Positions 1 to 7,615 are shown, counted from the stretch's first letter. The stretch is DNA of 16,731 bases from an uncultured Clostridia bacterium (GCA_948505485.1 CAOPQH010000023.1:1-16731); one strand, 5' to 3'. The notes: generated by a model not told the origin, from the sequence alone. Made by a program: numbers and translations.

Positions 1-4
1 TAAT

Positions 5-83
5 CCCTTTCATAATTCTTTTCCTTTCATACACAGATAATTTATACTAATTTTATAATATTACTTTTTAAATAAATTTTCAA
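5..83 (-). promoter_or_regulatory. Promoter and RBS for a leftward gene beyond the window
   Basis: On the minus strand TTGAAA (83-78), a 17-nt spacer and TATTAT (60-55) form a good sigma-A promoter. A GAAAGGG ribosome binding site at 11-5 runs toward the left edge, so a leftward gene should start just outside the window. Between this and 239 I see only AT-rich DNA with a weak hairpin, TTGCTA/TAGCAA, at about 146-160. Confidence 0.55.
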
Positions 84-238
84 TCATATATTTTTATACA
101 TGCAATTTGCATCTTTCTTACTCCTTACGCATTTATATGTTGTATTGCTAAGCTAGCAAATATATCTTTTTTATTACATTTTATATACAATTAATATACA
201 ATATAAATTTTGTATCTTTGAATATATCTATTCCCTAA

Positions 239-325
239 GAGCAAGTCGGAAAGCCTTAATGTTAGCATAATTTTAATTTTACTCTTTGGCTTTTCGTAAA
301 TTTGTTTGTGTGCCAAATTTATGTA
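239..325 (+). repeat. Dispersed hairpin repeat, copy A
   Basis: An about 85-bp element repeated at 5891-5977 with clear sequence identity throughout. It folds as a long hairpin: CGGAAAGCC near 247-255 pairs with GGCTTTTCG near 288-296, with outer CAAGT/ATTTG arms and a shared AT-rich centre. The two pairing changes relative to copy B both become G-U wobbles if the plus strand is the RNA. It has no U-tract, so it is not an ordinary terminator. No protein is encoded. Confidence 0.7.
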
Positions 326-382
326 ATAAATTCGTGTATAATTGTTTATATATTAGAAAGTCAGCGTAGCTTTCCTAAAATA

Positions 383-427
383 AAAAAATCTAAAATTGTC
401 AAAGTATATAACAACTTTAGATTTTTT
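383..427 (-). terminator. Terminator of the VanW-family gene
   Basis: A 17-bp stem (383-399 with 411-427) with an 11-nt loop lies 14 nt past the stop of the leftward gene and ends in a T-rich tract on the minus strand. The single non-Watson-Crick pair is G-U when read on the minus strand, which supports that orientation. Confidence 0.85.
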
Positions 428-440
428 GATTTTGTATATT

Positions 441-1520
441 TTACATTCTATATATTTTACATGTACATGATTTTCCATTAGATGTCATTTTAATTTTTAC
501 TGAATATGATTTATTATTTTCAAAAATCAAATTTAGGCTTCCATGTGCTACTGTTGCATCATTTCCTTTTGTTGTATATGTTACAGGTAATGAATGTGTA
601 TGTCTTTCTATTATTTTTAATTTAGCACCTTTTGCTGCTTGGTAAACTGTACTACTTACTTGGCATATTCCTCCACCGTAGTCTGTTTTATGTTGTTTAT
701 TAACAAAAATTGTTGCCTTTTTATATCCTTTACTTGCTGTTGCTGGTCCAACTACTTTAGACCAAACAAATCTCTCTCCTGGTCTTAATACTACATTATT
801 GCATGATTTTGATGCTTGACGTATATTTGTATTTCTATTTGCTCCACTTGAACTTGCTGTTAATGTTATTTCTGATAATAGCTTACTTGGTAAGTTCTTT
901 TTTACTCTATTTCCAAAGTAGCCATATATTTTTTTTCCCTTTACTTTTTTATAAGCTCTAACTTTAAAAATATATTTTACATCTGGATCTAAATTACGCT
1001 TTATATAATATGTTGTTTTATTATCTTTTATTGTTTTTATTTTAACATATTTTTTTGTTAATTTAGAATACATATATATTTGGTATCCATCAGCCTTTGA
1101 ATCTCTTTTCCAATGAATTTTTGCTTGATCATAATTATATACTTTAGCAGAATATAATTTTGTTGCTTTAGGCCTAATGTAAAAATATTTTTTTACTGTT
1201 CCTGTGTATTGTCCTATTCCTTTTATAGTTATGGTAGCTTTACCAGGATTTTTATTATTTTTGTATGTTACAGTATAATCTTTTCGATTTTTTAATTTCT
1301 CATTATTTCTATATATAGTAACCTTTGGAGTTATCTTTTTTCCTGTATATGTTCTTGTTTTTGTATTTATTTCGATTTTACTTCTTGTTTTGCTACCTAT
1401 ATGTTTGTATGCAGTAGTAGTTGTAGCATTTGATGTATTAGCTATAATTGGCATTTTTGTAATTGTAGCAAATGATAATATCATTAAACATAAAATTAAA
1501 ATTTTTTTTGATTTTTTCAT
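441..1520 (-). CDS. Secreted Ig-like/Fn3/VanW-domain protein
   Basis: A predicted 359-aa exported protein. ATG at 1520 is preferred over the in-frame ATG at 1538 because AAGGGG (1533-1528) sits 7 nt upstream and overlaps the earlier ATG. Residues 1-32 are a signal peptide (basic start, then a hydrophobic stretch). Residues about 49-116 match the Ig-like repeat common in clostridial surface proteins (DYTVTYKNN...GIGQYTGT). About 119-205 is a fibronectin type III module. About 218-359 is a VanW domain with its GGGICQVSST signature at 282-291. VanW occurs in some vancomycin-resistance clusters and many clostridial surface proteins; its reaction is unknown. No van genes are nearby, so a cell-wall role is inferred, not resistance. 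It is monocistronic with its own terminator. Confidence 0.88.
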   Translation of the reverse strand: MKKSKKILILCLMILSFATITKMPIIANTSNATTTTAYKHIGSKTRSKIEINTKTRTYTGKKITPKVTIYRNNEKLKNRKDYTVTYKNNKNPGKATITIKGIGQYTGTVKKYFYIRPKATKLYSAKVYNYDQAKIHWKRDSKADGYQIYMYSKLTKKYVKIKTIKDNKTTYYIKRNLDPDVKYIFKVRAYKKVKGKKIYGYFGNRVKKNLPSKLLSEITLTASSSGANRNTNIRQASKSCNNVVLRPGERFVWSKVVGPATASKGYKKATIFVNKQHKTDYGGGICQVSSTVYQAAKGAKLKIIERHTHSLPVTYTTKGNDATVAHGSLNLIFENNKSYSVKIKMTSNGKSCTCKIYRM

Positions 1521-1596
1521 AATAATTCCCCTTATCATTAAGATTCTTTATCTTATGCTTATTTTTTAATGTTTAGTCATTATTTTAATTAATAGT

Positions 1597-1620
1597 AAAA
1601 AAAGATGATTTTATCATCTT
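1597..1620 (-). terminator. Terminator of tRNA-Arg(TCT)
   Basis: AAGATGAT/ATCATCTT stem (1602-1609 with 1613-1620), followed on the minus strand by a run of Ts at 1603-1597, about 20 nt after the tRNA 3' end. Confidence 0.85.
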
Positions 1621-1639
1621 CTTGCTATGTATAATTGTA

Positions 1640-1716
<77 letters not shown>

Positions 1717-1736
1717 ATATGTTTAAAGCACTTAAT

Positions 1737-1765
1737 ATATTAACACAAAATGTTATTAAAGTCAA
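1737..1765 (-). promoter_or_regulatory. tRNA-Arg(TCT) promoter
   Basis: TTGACT (1765-1760), 17-nt spacer, TAATAT (1742-1737) preceded by an extended -10 TGT. The tRNA-Pro promoter in this window has the same TGT-TAATAT element. Confidence 0.75.
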
Positions 1766-1796
1766 CTAATTGCCAAAAAAAATTTTTTGTTATAAA

Positions 1797-1872
1797 ATAT
1801 TAATATTACATTTACGGCTATACTCAAATTAATTAGAAATCAAATCGGCCGTGAATTGTAACATATTAATAT
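1797..1872. repeat. Long imperfect inverted repeat before the CmpB-type gene
   Basis: Left arm 1797-1818 starts ATATTAATAT and ends ACGGC; right arm 1848-1872 starts GCCGTGAATT and ends ATATTAATAT. The arms pair over most of about 22 bp around a 29-nt loop. The right arm stops 5 nt before the ribosome binding site at 1878, so it would form a leader hairpin in the mRNA. A regulatory role is inference. Confidence 0.5.
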
Positions 1873-1887
1873 TAATTGGAGGCAATT

Positions 1888-2595
1888 GTGAATAATTCAA
1901 AAGAAAAACAATTAAATTTATATAACTTTGTTTGGTATTTTACTATATTTAGTATAGTTGGTTTAATTATTGAAACAATTTATTGCTTTGCTACTACAGG
2001 CATTTTAGAAAGTCGAAAAGGCTTGATTTTTGGTCCTTTTTGTCCTGTTTATGGTATAGGTGCAACTTTAATGATATTTATTTTAAATAGATATAGCAAT
2101 AATTACTTTAAGTTGTTTTTTTATGGATTTTTATTAGGATCTATCATTGAATATTTATTAAGTTATGCCCTAGAGGCTATATATGGCATTAGATTTTGGG
2201 AATATTCATATATAAATAGTAATTTGAATGGTAGAATATGTATTCCTTATTCTTATTTTTGGGGAATTCTATCTATTATGCTTGTTAAGTTCATAAAACC
2301 AATGATTGATAAATTATTATCAAAAATTCCTAAAAATATAAATAAAAAGTGTATAATATTTATTTTAGTATTTTTTATATTTGACTGTATTTGTACTGTA
2401 TGGGCAATATCATCTTGTAAAAATAGAATTTTATATTCTAGAGATTTAGATATTATAGAAAAAAGTACGTTACAAAAACAAGTAAATAAACTAGAAAGTA
2501 TATTATTTCCAACTGAATATGTTATAAAAAATTTTCCTAATTTAAGAATTATAGATAATGGAGAAGAAAAATTTATTAGAAATTTAATAACTTAA
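1888..2595 (+). CDS. CmpB-type (PF06541) membrane protein, 'putative ABC transporter type IV'
   Basis: A predicted polytopic membrane protein of 235 aa. GTG at 1888 is chosen because GGAGG (1878-1882) lies 5 nt upstream; the TTG at 1876 would overlap that site. About five hydrophobic segments are visible: residues about 11-33, 45-65, 75-100, 122-140 and 155-175. The N-terminal half has the family pattern: GxxIExxYC-like helix, then GLIFGPFCPVYGIG, then a G-rich helix followed by E(A/Y)xxGxRFWEYS. The family is named from weak similarity to ABC permeases; no ATPase partner is adjacent, and its substrate and role are unknown. The C-terminal about 60 residues are hydrophilic. It stands alone, with a convergent neighbour sharing the downstream terminator. 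Confidence 0.8.
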   Translation: MNNSKEKQLNLYNFVWYFTIFSIVGLIIETIYCFATTGILESRKGLIFGPFCPVYGIGATLMIFILNRYSNNYFKLFFYGFLLGSIIEYLLSYALEAIYGIRFWEYSYINSNLNGRICIPYSYFWGILSIMLVKFIKPMIDKLLSKIPKNINKKCIIFILVFFIFDCICTVWAISSCKNRILYSRDLDIIEKSTLQKQVNKLESILFPTEYVIKNFPNLRIIDNGEEKFIRNLIT

Positions 2596-2621
2596 CAGAT
2601 TGAAATTTTTATAAATTAACT

Positions 2622-2655
2622 AAAAAAGACAAAACCATGCGGTTTTGTCTTTTTT
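2622..2655. terminator. Bidirectional terminator between convergent genes
   Basis: A perfect 15-bp stem AAAAAAGACAAAACC/GGTTTTGTCTTTTTT (2622-2636 with 2641-2655) and loop ATGC, with T-runs in both directions. It serves the CmpB-type gene and the aminopeptidase, and overlaps the latter's stop codon. Confidence 0.92.
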
Positions 2656-4051
2656 ATGCATTCCAAAATGCTTGATATGCTCTAAATGCTGAATATATAT
2701 CATATTTGCTTGTTACTTCATATGGTGCATGCATTGAAAGAACTGGAACTCCACAATCAATTACATCTACGCCTTTATTTGCTAAAATGTAAGCAATTGT
2801 TCCTCCACCTCCAATATCAACTTTTCCTAATTCTGATACTTCATAATTAATATTGTTCTTTTCTAGTATGTTTCTTACCCATGCAACATATTCTGCACTT
2901 GCATCTGAAGCTCCTGACTTTCCTCTTGCCCCTGTATATTTACATATTCCTAATCCTCTTCCTAAAAAACCAGAATTACTTTTGTCTGATACAGATGCAT
3001 ATATTGGATCAAATGCTGCATCAACATCTGATGATAACATCTTTGAATAGCAAAATACTTTATCTAATAAGTTTACTCTGTTTTCTCCTGTTTTATTTAA
3101 TAATTCTGACATGAAGTAATCAAACATATGTGATTCCATTCCTGTATTTCCTACACTTCCGATTTCTTCTTTATCAGATAATATACATACTGCTGTATTT
3201 TTCACATTTTCAATGCTCATCATTGCTGCAACTGATGTATAAGCACATACTTTGTCATCTTGGCCATAACCTGCTACCATACTTCTATCAAATCCTAAAC
3301 TTTTAGATTTAAATGCTGGTACTAATTCAATTTCTGCACTTACTAAATCTTTTTCTACTATTCCATATTTTTGATTTAAGATATTTAAAATATTTAGTTT
3401 TACCTTTTCATTACATTTTTCTTCATTATATGGGATACTTCCAATTAGTAATTTTAAATCTTCTCCTTCTATACCTTTGCTTAATGTTTTTTGCATTTGC
3501 TCTTGAGCTAAATGTGGTAATAAATCTGTTATTGTAAATATTGGATCAGAATCGTCTTCTCCTATATTTATTGTTATTTTTTCACCATTTGTTTTCACTA
3601 TAACACCGTGCATGCTAAGTGGAATTGTTGTCCATTGATATTTTTTTATCCCTCCATAATAATGAGTTGAAAAATATGCAAGTCCATTATCTTCACATAC
3701 TGGATTTGGTTTTAAATCTAATCTAGGTGAGTCTATATGAGAGCCAATAATATGAACTCCTTTTTCAATTTTCTCTGTTCCTATTATTGCTAAGAACATA
3801 CTTTTATCTCTGTTTATAAAATACACCTTATCTCCTGGTTGTAAATTATCATATGTTGATAAATCTCTAAATCCATTTATCTCTGCCATTTTTTTTATTT
3901 CTACAACTGCTTCTCTTTCAATTTTTGCTTTGTTTAAAAAATTAATATAACCATCACAAAAATTAAATATATCATTTCTTTCTTGTTCATTTAGATTTAT
4001 CCACCCATTAGTTTTTTTGTTAAATAACTTATCTTTTAAATTTTCTTCCAT
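2654..4051 (-). CDS. M18-family metallo-aminopeptidase
   Basis: A cytosolic zinc aminopeptidase of 465 aa (aspartyl aminopeptidase/aminopeptidase I family), usual length for M18. It removes N-terminal residues, often acidic ones, from peptides. Visible motifs: GSHIDSPR (H105, D107) with the first metal ligand; GYGQDDK with the bridging Asp at 265 or 266; DKEEIGS with catalytic E295 and ligand E296; an Asp near 342-344 (SDVDAAFDP); and the C-terminal SMHAPYE with H441. AAGGAGG sits 5 nt before the ATG, so the start is secure. A -10 TATACT with upstream TGT lies about 30 nt before it. Single gene, divergent from the oxidoreductase. All ligands appear present, so it should be active. Exact substrate preference cannot be read from sequence. 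Confidence 0.95.
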   Translation of the reverse strand: MEENLKDKLFNKKTNGWINLNEQERNDIFNFCDGYINFLNKAKIEREAVVEIKKMAEINGFRDLSTYDNLQPGDKVYFINRDKSMFLAIIGTEKIEKGVHIIGSHIDSPRLDLKPNPVCEDNGLAYFSTHYYGGIKKYQWTTIPLSMHGVIVKTNGEKITINIGEDDSDPIFTITDLLPHLAQEQMQKTLSKGIEGEDLKLLIGSIPYNEEKCNEKVKLNILNILNQKYGIVEKDLVSAEIELVPAFKSKSLGFDRSMVAGYGQDDKVCAYTSVAAMMSIENVKNTAVCILSDKEEIGSVGNTGMESHMFDYFMSELLNKTGENRVNLLDKVFCYSKMLSSDVDAAFDPIYASVSDKSNSGFLGRGLGICKYTGARGKSGASDASAEYVAWVRNILEKNNINYEVSELGKVDIGGGGTIAYILANKGVDVIDCGVPVLSMHAPYEVTSKYDIYSAFRAYQAFWNA

Positions 4052-4159
4052 AGTAACCTCCTTTTTTCTTATTAGAGTATAACACTTTATTTTTTATTTT
4101 TCCATAGTTTTATAAATTTATTCTTTATTTATGGGCATAATAGTTCAGAGGTGATTTTT

Positions 4160-5668
4160 TTGAATTCTTTTTGGATTGATTCTACAAAAGATGCATTGAC
4201 TTTTCCTAAATTACAAACTAATTGTAAAGCTGATGTGTGTATTATTGGTGCAGGAATATTTGGTTTAACAACTGCTTATTACCTTTCTAAACAAGGAATT
4301 AATGTTGTTATTTTAGAAAAGGACTTTATAGGAAGTAAAACTAGTGGACATACTACTGCTAAGATCACTAGTCAACATGGTCTTATTTATAAACATTTTA
4401 TTGATGACTATGGAACTAATTTTGCAAAGAGTTATTTAGATGCAAATGAAGAGGCAATTAAAAATATTGCTAATATAGTAGAAGAAGAAAATATTAATTG
4501 TGATTTTGAATATCAAAGTAATTTTGTATATTCTGACGATTTAGAAAACTTAAATAAAGTTAAAAGTGAAGTTGAAGCTGTTAAAAAATTAGGATTTAGC
4601 GCTAATTTCTTAACTAATTTAAATGTACCTTTTTCTTACAATGGTGCAATTGAATTTACTAATCAAGCACAATTTCACCCTAGAAAATATATGCTTGGTC
4701 TATGTCAATCTATAATTAACAATAATGGAAAAATTTTTGAAAATACAACTGTTTATGATGTAAAAAAAGATGATGGTTTGTATTGTATAAAAACAAATAA
4801 TTTTAATGTTACCTGTAAATATGTAGTTTTAGCATCACACTATCCATTTATAAATATTCCAGGGTTTTATTTTACAAAGATGTATCAAGATACTTCTTAT
4901 ATTATAGCTATTGACCCTAAAGATAATTTATTTGACGGAATGTATATAAGCTCCGCTTCTCCTGTTTTTTCATTTCGTACTATGATTGATAATAATAAAA
5001 AACTACTACTTATTGGTGGAGCTGGGCATAAAACTGGCGAAAAGGTTAATTTTGAATCTACTTATGGAATTTTAGAAGCAAAAGCAAAAGAACTTTATCC
5101 TAATTATGAAACCTTGTATAGGTGGAATACTAGAGATTGTATTACTTTAGATAAAATTCCTTATGCTGGTAATTTTTCTAAAATTATGCCAAATATATAT
5201 GTTGGTACCGGTTTCAATAAATGGGGAATGACAAGTTCAAATGTAGCAGCAAATATTGTTTCAGATAAAATACTAAATAAACAAAATAAATATTCAGATA
5301 TATTTTCTGCTACTAGAATGCGTCCTATAAAAAATAGATGGGAAGTAAAAAACATACTAAAGCAGAGTGCCACTTCTTTAGTTTTTAATAAATTAAAATC
5401 TTTTCCTGATCAAATTTTAAGTGTGGAAAATAATAGTGGGAAAATTTTAGAGATAGATAGTGATAAAGTGGGAATTTATAAAGATTCTGATGGCAATATT
5501 TATGCAGTTAATCCTATTTGTACTCACTTGGGATGTCTTCTTTCTTGGAACAATGTTGATAAGACTTGGGATTGCCCTTGTCATGGTTCAAGATTTAATT
5601 TTAAAGGAGAAAATATATATGATCCTGCTATTAAAAATTTAGACTTTATCAAATTAAATCTGCAATAG
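4160..5668 (+). CDS. FAD-dependent oxidoreductase with C-terminal Rieske [2Fe-2S] domain
   Basis: A 502-aa predicted flavoprotein. TTG at 4160 is preferred to GTG at 4151, since AGAGGTG (4147-4153) is the ribosome binding site and contains that GTG. The N-terminus is a DAO-type Rossmann fold (GAGIFGLTTAYYLS, about 30-43, then ILEKD). A conserved GTGFNKWGMTSS stretch near 350 completes the FAD fold. The last about 80 residues are a Rieske domain: CTHLGC and CPCHGS give ligands C454, H456, C472 and H475, with two extra cysteines (459, 474) placed as in disulfide-stabilised Rieske proteins. The same order occurs in Bacillus YhfW-like proteins. The substrate and electron partner are unknown. No signal peptide, so probably cytosolic. 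Single gene. Confidence 0.93.
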   Translation: MNSFWIDSTKDALTFPKLQTNCKADVCIIGAGIFGLTTAYYLSKQGINVVILEKDFIGSKTSGHTTAKITSQHGLIYKHFIDDYGTNFAKSYLDANEEAIKNIANIVEEENINCDFEYQSNFVYSDDLENLNKVKSEVEAVKKLGFSANFLTNLNVPFSYNGAIEFTNQAQFHPRKYMLGLCQSIINNNGKIFENTTVYDVKKDDGLYCIKTNNFNVTCKYVVLASHYPFINIPGFYFTKMYQDTSYIIAIDPKDNLFDGMYISSASPVFSFRTMIDNNKKLLLIGGAGHKTGEKVNFESTYGILEAKAKELYPNYETLYRWNTRDCITLDKIPYAGNFSKIMPNIYVGTGFNKWGMTSSNVAANIVSDKILNKQNKYSDIFSATRMRPIKNRWEVKNILKQSATSLVFNKLKSFPDQILSVENNSGKILEIDSDKVGIYKDSDGNIYAVNPICTHLGCLLSWNNVDKTWDCPCHGSRFNFKGENIYDPAIKNLDFIKLNLQ

Positions 5669-5705
5669 CGTTTAACATAATTATTTTACAGTATTGTTAA
5701 ACGCT
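5667..5705 (+). terminator. Hairpin at the end of the oxidoreductase gene
   Basis: A perfect 11-bp stem AGCGTTTAACA/TGTTAAACGCT (5667-5677 with 5695-5705) that overlaps the stop codon. It lacks an immediate U-run; a T-rich tract after AAATTGCAATTT begins about 25 nt later, so termination may occur there. Confidence 0.55.
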
Positions 5706-5755
5706 GTGAAATCAGCCTAAAATTGCAATTTTTTTAATTTTTTTGTTGTTTTTTA

Positions 5756-5784
5756 TTGACTTATATTATTTATTTTGCTATCAT
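5756..5784 (+). promoter_or_regulatory. Promoter with no gene downstream
   Basis: TTGACT (5756-5761), 17-nt spacer, TATCAT (5779-5784). No coding region follows on this strand; a hairpin with a T-rich tail follows about 45 nt later. Proposed promoter of a small RNA. Confidence 0.5.
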
Positions 5785-5790
5785 AATCGT

Positions 5791-5875
5791 ATAAATCATA
5801 TATTTATATGTTTTATTATTTTTTGTTTATTGAACTAGATTGCTTCTTTATTGCGTATCTAGTTCTATTTTATTT
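5791..5875 (+). ncRNA. Candidate small RNA of about 85 nt
   Basis: Bounded by the promoter at 5756 and a terminator-like stem GAACTAGAT/ATCTAGTTC (5832-5840 with 5857-5865) followed by TATTTTATTT. It contains no plausible ORF and matches no RNA family I recognise. Both ends are inferred from motifs. Confidence 0.35.
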
Positions 5876-5890
5876 ATTAAATATATATGT

Positions 5891-5977
5891 GAGAACAAAT
5901 CGGAAAGCCTTAATATTAGTATAATTTTAATTTTACTCTTTGGCTTTCCGTGAATTTGTTCGTGAGCTAAATTTATA
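5891..5977 (+). repeat. Dispersed hairpin repeat, copy B
   Basis: Second copy of the element at 239-325. Here the stem is fully paired: GAACAAAT then CGGAAAGCC on the left; GGCTTTCCG, a 3-nt bulge, then ATTTGTTC on the right. The inner segment TAATTTTAATTTTACTC is identical in both copies. It lies about 90 bp past the stop of the leftward kinase gene, as copy A lies past the leftward VanW gene. Confidence 0.7.
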
Positions 5978-6064
5978 TTAGCTAGTTTTAACATTATTTT
6001 AATTCTTCCCTTGCTTGCACTTTTATCCGCAGTTTTTACTCAACTTGGAGATACTCTAACTACT

Positions 6065-6475
6065 TTAGCCATTAATCAAAGTGAATAATTTTGGAATAAA
6101 TATTATCAATCCTATTATTGCAGATGATATTGCCAAAACTAATACTGCTCCTGCAGAAATATCTTTTGCAAGTTTCGCTTTTGGATCCTTATATTGTACA
6201 ATCATATCTACTACTGTTTCTATTACAGTATTAAATAATTCTGCTGATATAACCATCCCAAATAATATTATAGATATAATCCATTCTATTATATTTATTT
6301 TTAGTGTCACTCCCATTAAAATTACTAATATCATTATTAGTATATGTATTTTCATATTCCTTTCTGTTTTGAATGATGCTAACAGACCCTGAAAAGCATA
6401 TTTAAAGCTGTTTGCAATTTTTTTTGTTTTTACTTTTATCTTTCTTTTCCTATTTCTACTTTTTTTTCTTTTCAT
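6065..6475 (-). CDS. dgkA: DgkA-family undecaprenol/diacylglycerol kinase
   Basis: A 136-aa integral membrane kinase (PF01219). In Gram-positives it mainly phosphorylates undecaprenol, supplying lipid carrier for the cell wall. ATG at 6475 is chosen because AGAGGTGAT lies just upstream; an in-frame ATG at 6499 would precede that site. The first 20 residues are strongly basic and unusually long. Three membrane segments follow: about 42-58, 62-84 and 107-130. Family residues are visible: E39 after FKTER, the core AELFNTVIETVVD (79-90), and AKDISAGAV (103-111). It starts 10 nt after the upstream PH-domain gene, so translation is probably coupled. No clear terminator follows. Confidence 0.93.
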   Translation of the reverse strand: MKRKKSRNRKRKIKVKTKKIANSFKYAFQGLLASFKTERNMKIHILIMILVILMGVTLKINIIEWIISIILFGMVISAELFNTVIETVVDMIVQYKDPKAKLAKDISAGAVLVLAISSAIIGLIIFIPKLFTLING

Positions 6476-6485
6476 TTTATCACCT

Positions 6486-6860
6486 CTAGAACATCTCACC
6501 TTCTGAGTCTGTCATAATCTCTCTTCCAGCTATTCTCTTTTTGTCTCTTTGTTCTTCTACTTTTTTTGAAAGTATTTCTTTTATCTCTCTTGGATTTTTG
6601 ATATCTTTTATATCAAATTCTGGTGTTGTTTTGTCTCCTGAACAGCAATGTATTGTACCTACATTAAATATTCTTTGCAATATATTATACCTTAAAGTTA
6701 CATCCATTACTCTATAAAGCTGAACCTCTTCTTCTTTTATTGAGAATAATCCTGTTTCTATTAATAATTTTTCATCTGTTAACTTATATTTGGTAAAAGA
6801 TAATGGCAATCCGAATATTGGTCTTTTTTTATCCTCCCATATAACATTTAAATCTTCCAC
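6486..6860 (-). CDS. Bacterial PH-domain (bPH2, YdbS-like) protein
   Basis: A predicted 124-aa protein with a PF03703-type pleckstrin-like fold. GTG at 6860 is chosen: AGGAGG sits 6 nt upstream, while the longer in-frame start at 6893 has none. The central region carries the family pattern: FTKYKLTDEKLLIETGLFSIKEE-like strand pairs, then VQLYRVMDVTLRYNILQRIFNVGTIHCCSGD-like strands (about residues 22-80). The N-terminal membrane helices of longer YdbS proteins are absent, so this is the soluble, domain-only form. The C-terminal about 35 residues are charged. Its function is unknown. Operon with the kinase downstream (10-nt gap) suggests a link to the membrane or lipid carriers, which is inference. 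Confidence 0.82.
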   Translation of the reverse strand: MEDLNVIWEDKKRPIFGLPLSFTKYKLTDEKLLIETGLFSIKEEEVQLYRVMDVTLRYNILQRIFNVGTIHCCSGDKTTPEFDIKDIKNPREIKEILSKKVEEQRDKKRIAGREIMTDSEGEMF

Positions 6861-6917
6861 GTTTTTCCTCCTTTTTTTATAATTATAACACAAATCTAAA
6901 TCTATTAATATGAATTT

Positions 6918-7187
6918 TCATAAATATATTATTTTAATAACTTTATTGCATCGTAAAATCCGCTGCTTATAAAATCTTTTAATGTATTCAGCATTTATTA
7001 AATTAATCTGTTCTTCATAAGCATATAATTTTTTTATTATATTTTTATCTTTAATACATAATATAATATCTGTAAAATCAATCACACTCTCTCCTATAAT
7101 TTTTCTTTGCATATCTTTACTTATAAATATTTCTTTTTCTCTACTTTTAAATATTATTTCTATAATATCATCTTTATCATTTTTCAA
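6918..7187 (-). CDS. Uncharacterised 89-aa protein
   Basis: Starts at TTG 7187, with GGAGG 7 nt upstream; no ATG lies nearby in frame, so the TTG start is well supported. I recognise no family. It is charged and acidic at the N-terminus (KNDKDD), with alternating hydrophobic stretches, no signal peptide, and a basic, isoleucine-rich end. It is first in a leftward operon with the PH-domain gene (57-nt gap) and the kinase. No domain-based function can be proposed. Confidence 0.65.
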   Translation of the reverse strand: MKNDKDDIIEIIFKSREKEIFISKDMQRKIIGESVIDFTDIILCIKDKNIIKKLYAYEEQINLINAEYIKRFYKQRILRCNKVIKIIYL

Positions 7188-7239
7188 TACTTTACCTCCA
7201 CTTATTTGTATAATTTATATTTTATTGGAACTTTTATAT

Positions 7240-7269
7240 TTGACATTAAATTTTTAGAAATCTTATAAT
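7240..7269 (+). promoter_or_regulatory. Consensus promoter toward 7356 hairpin
   Basis: TTGACA (7240-7245), 18-nt spacer, TATAAT (7264-7269): both hexamers perfect. No ORF with a start and ribosome binding site follows before the hairpin at 7356. Confidence 0.65.
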
Positions 7270-7275
7270 CTTTTT

Positions 7276-7395
7276 ATTAACTTAAATTTTTAGAATATAA
7301 AATCTGAAATTATTTTAGAACTTCTTGTTTAATTTTTTGAAATTAGATATTAAAAGGGTATTAATCAAAACCTTTTGATTAATACCCCTTGCTTT
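7276..7395 (+). ncRNA. Candidate small RNA, plus-strand partner of a convergent pair
   Basis: About 115 nt from the consensus promoter at 7240 to the hairpin 7356-7387 and its T-rich tail. It contains no ATG and no convincing ORF. It converges with the minus-strand transcript below and shares its terminator. Ends are inferred. Confidence 0.45.
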
Positions 7396-7481
7396 ATTTT
7401 TTACTATCAAAGCTTTTATTTGAATTTTTCATATATTTAAATTATATAATTAGACAAATATATATATTACTAAATAAAAAC
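7350..7481 (-). ncRNA. Candidate small RNA, minus-strand partner
   Basis: About 130 nt from a perfect promoter at 7516-7488 to the hairpin at 7387-7356 followed by TTTT. It holds only a 12-codon ORF (ATG near 7433, MKNSNKSFDSKK) with no ribosome binding site. It could be a regulatory RNA or a tiny-peptide mRNA. Confidence 0.45.
7356..7387. terminator. Bidirectional terminator of the convergent RNAs
   Basis: A 15-bp perfect inverted repeat, GGGTATTAATCAAAA (7356-7370) with TTTTGATTAATACCC (7373-7387). Its core nearly repeats the tRNA-Pro terminator at 13787-13824. Confidence 0.7.
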
Positions 7482-7487
7482 AAATTG

Positions 7488-7516
7488 ATTATAATTTATA
7501 TATAATTAGATGTCAA
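7488..7516 (-). promoter_or_regulatory. Perfect consensus promoter, minus strand
   Basis: TTGACA (7516-7511), 17-nt spacer, TATAAT (7493-7488). It points away from the patatin operon and into the small-RNA region. Confidence 0.7.
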
Positions 7517-7586
7517 GTATTATTTATATATTTATAGTTTTCCTATGAAAGATACCTTAAAGGAAACCATTTAGGAGTTAAAAACA

Positions 7587-7615
7587 TTGAAATAAAATGA
7601 CGAATATGATAAAAT
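7587..7615 (+). promoter_or_regulatory. Promoter of the patatin/acyltransferase pair
   Basis: TTGAAA (7587-7592), 17-nt spacer ending in TGA (extended -10), TAAAAT (7610-7615). It gives a leader of about 38 nt before the ATG at 7660. Just upstream, TTTTCCT and AGGAAAC (about 7541-7567) form an inverted repeat that could be an operator. Confidence 0.6.

Noticed and set aside
441..1520. Vancomycin-resistance gene vanW
   Set aside because: Only the VanW domain is shared; there are no vanHAX, vanRS or vanY genes, and the protein has Ig-like and Fn3 domains typical of surface proteins.
2853..3537. Plus-strand ORFs inside the aminopeptidase gene
   Set aside because: They lie opposite a gene with all M18 motifs and a clear ribosome binding site; they lack their own and have low-complexity composition.
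5161..5642. ORFs on both strands inside the oxidoreductase C-terminus
   Set aside because: The Rieske ligands are encoded in the main frame without interruption.
6081..6392. 103-codon plus-strand ORF opposite the DgkA-type kinase
   Set aside because: Shadow of a membrane protein gene; no ribosome binding site, and the kinase motifs are on the other strand.
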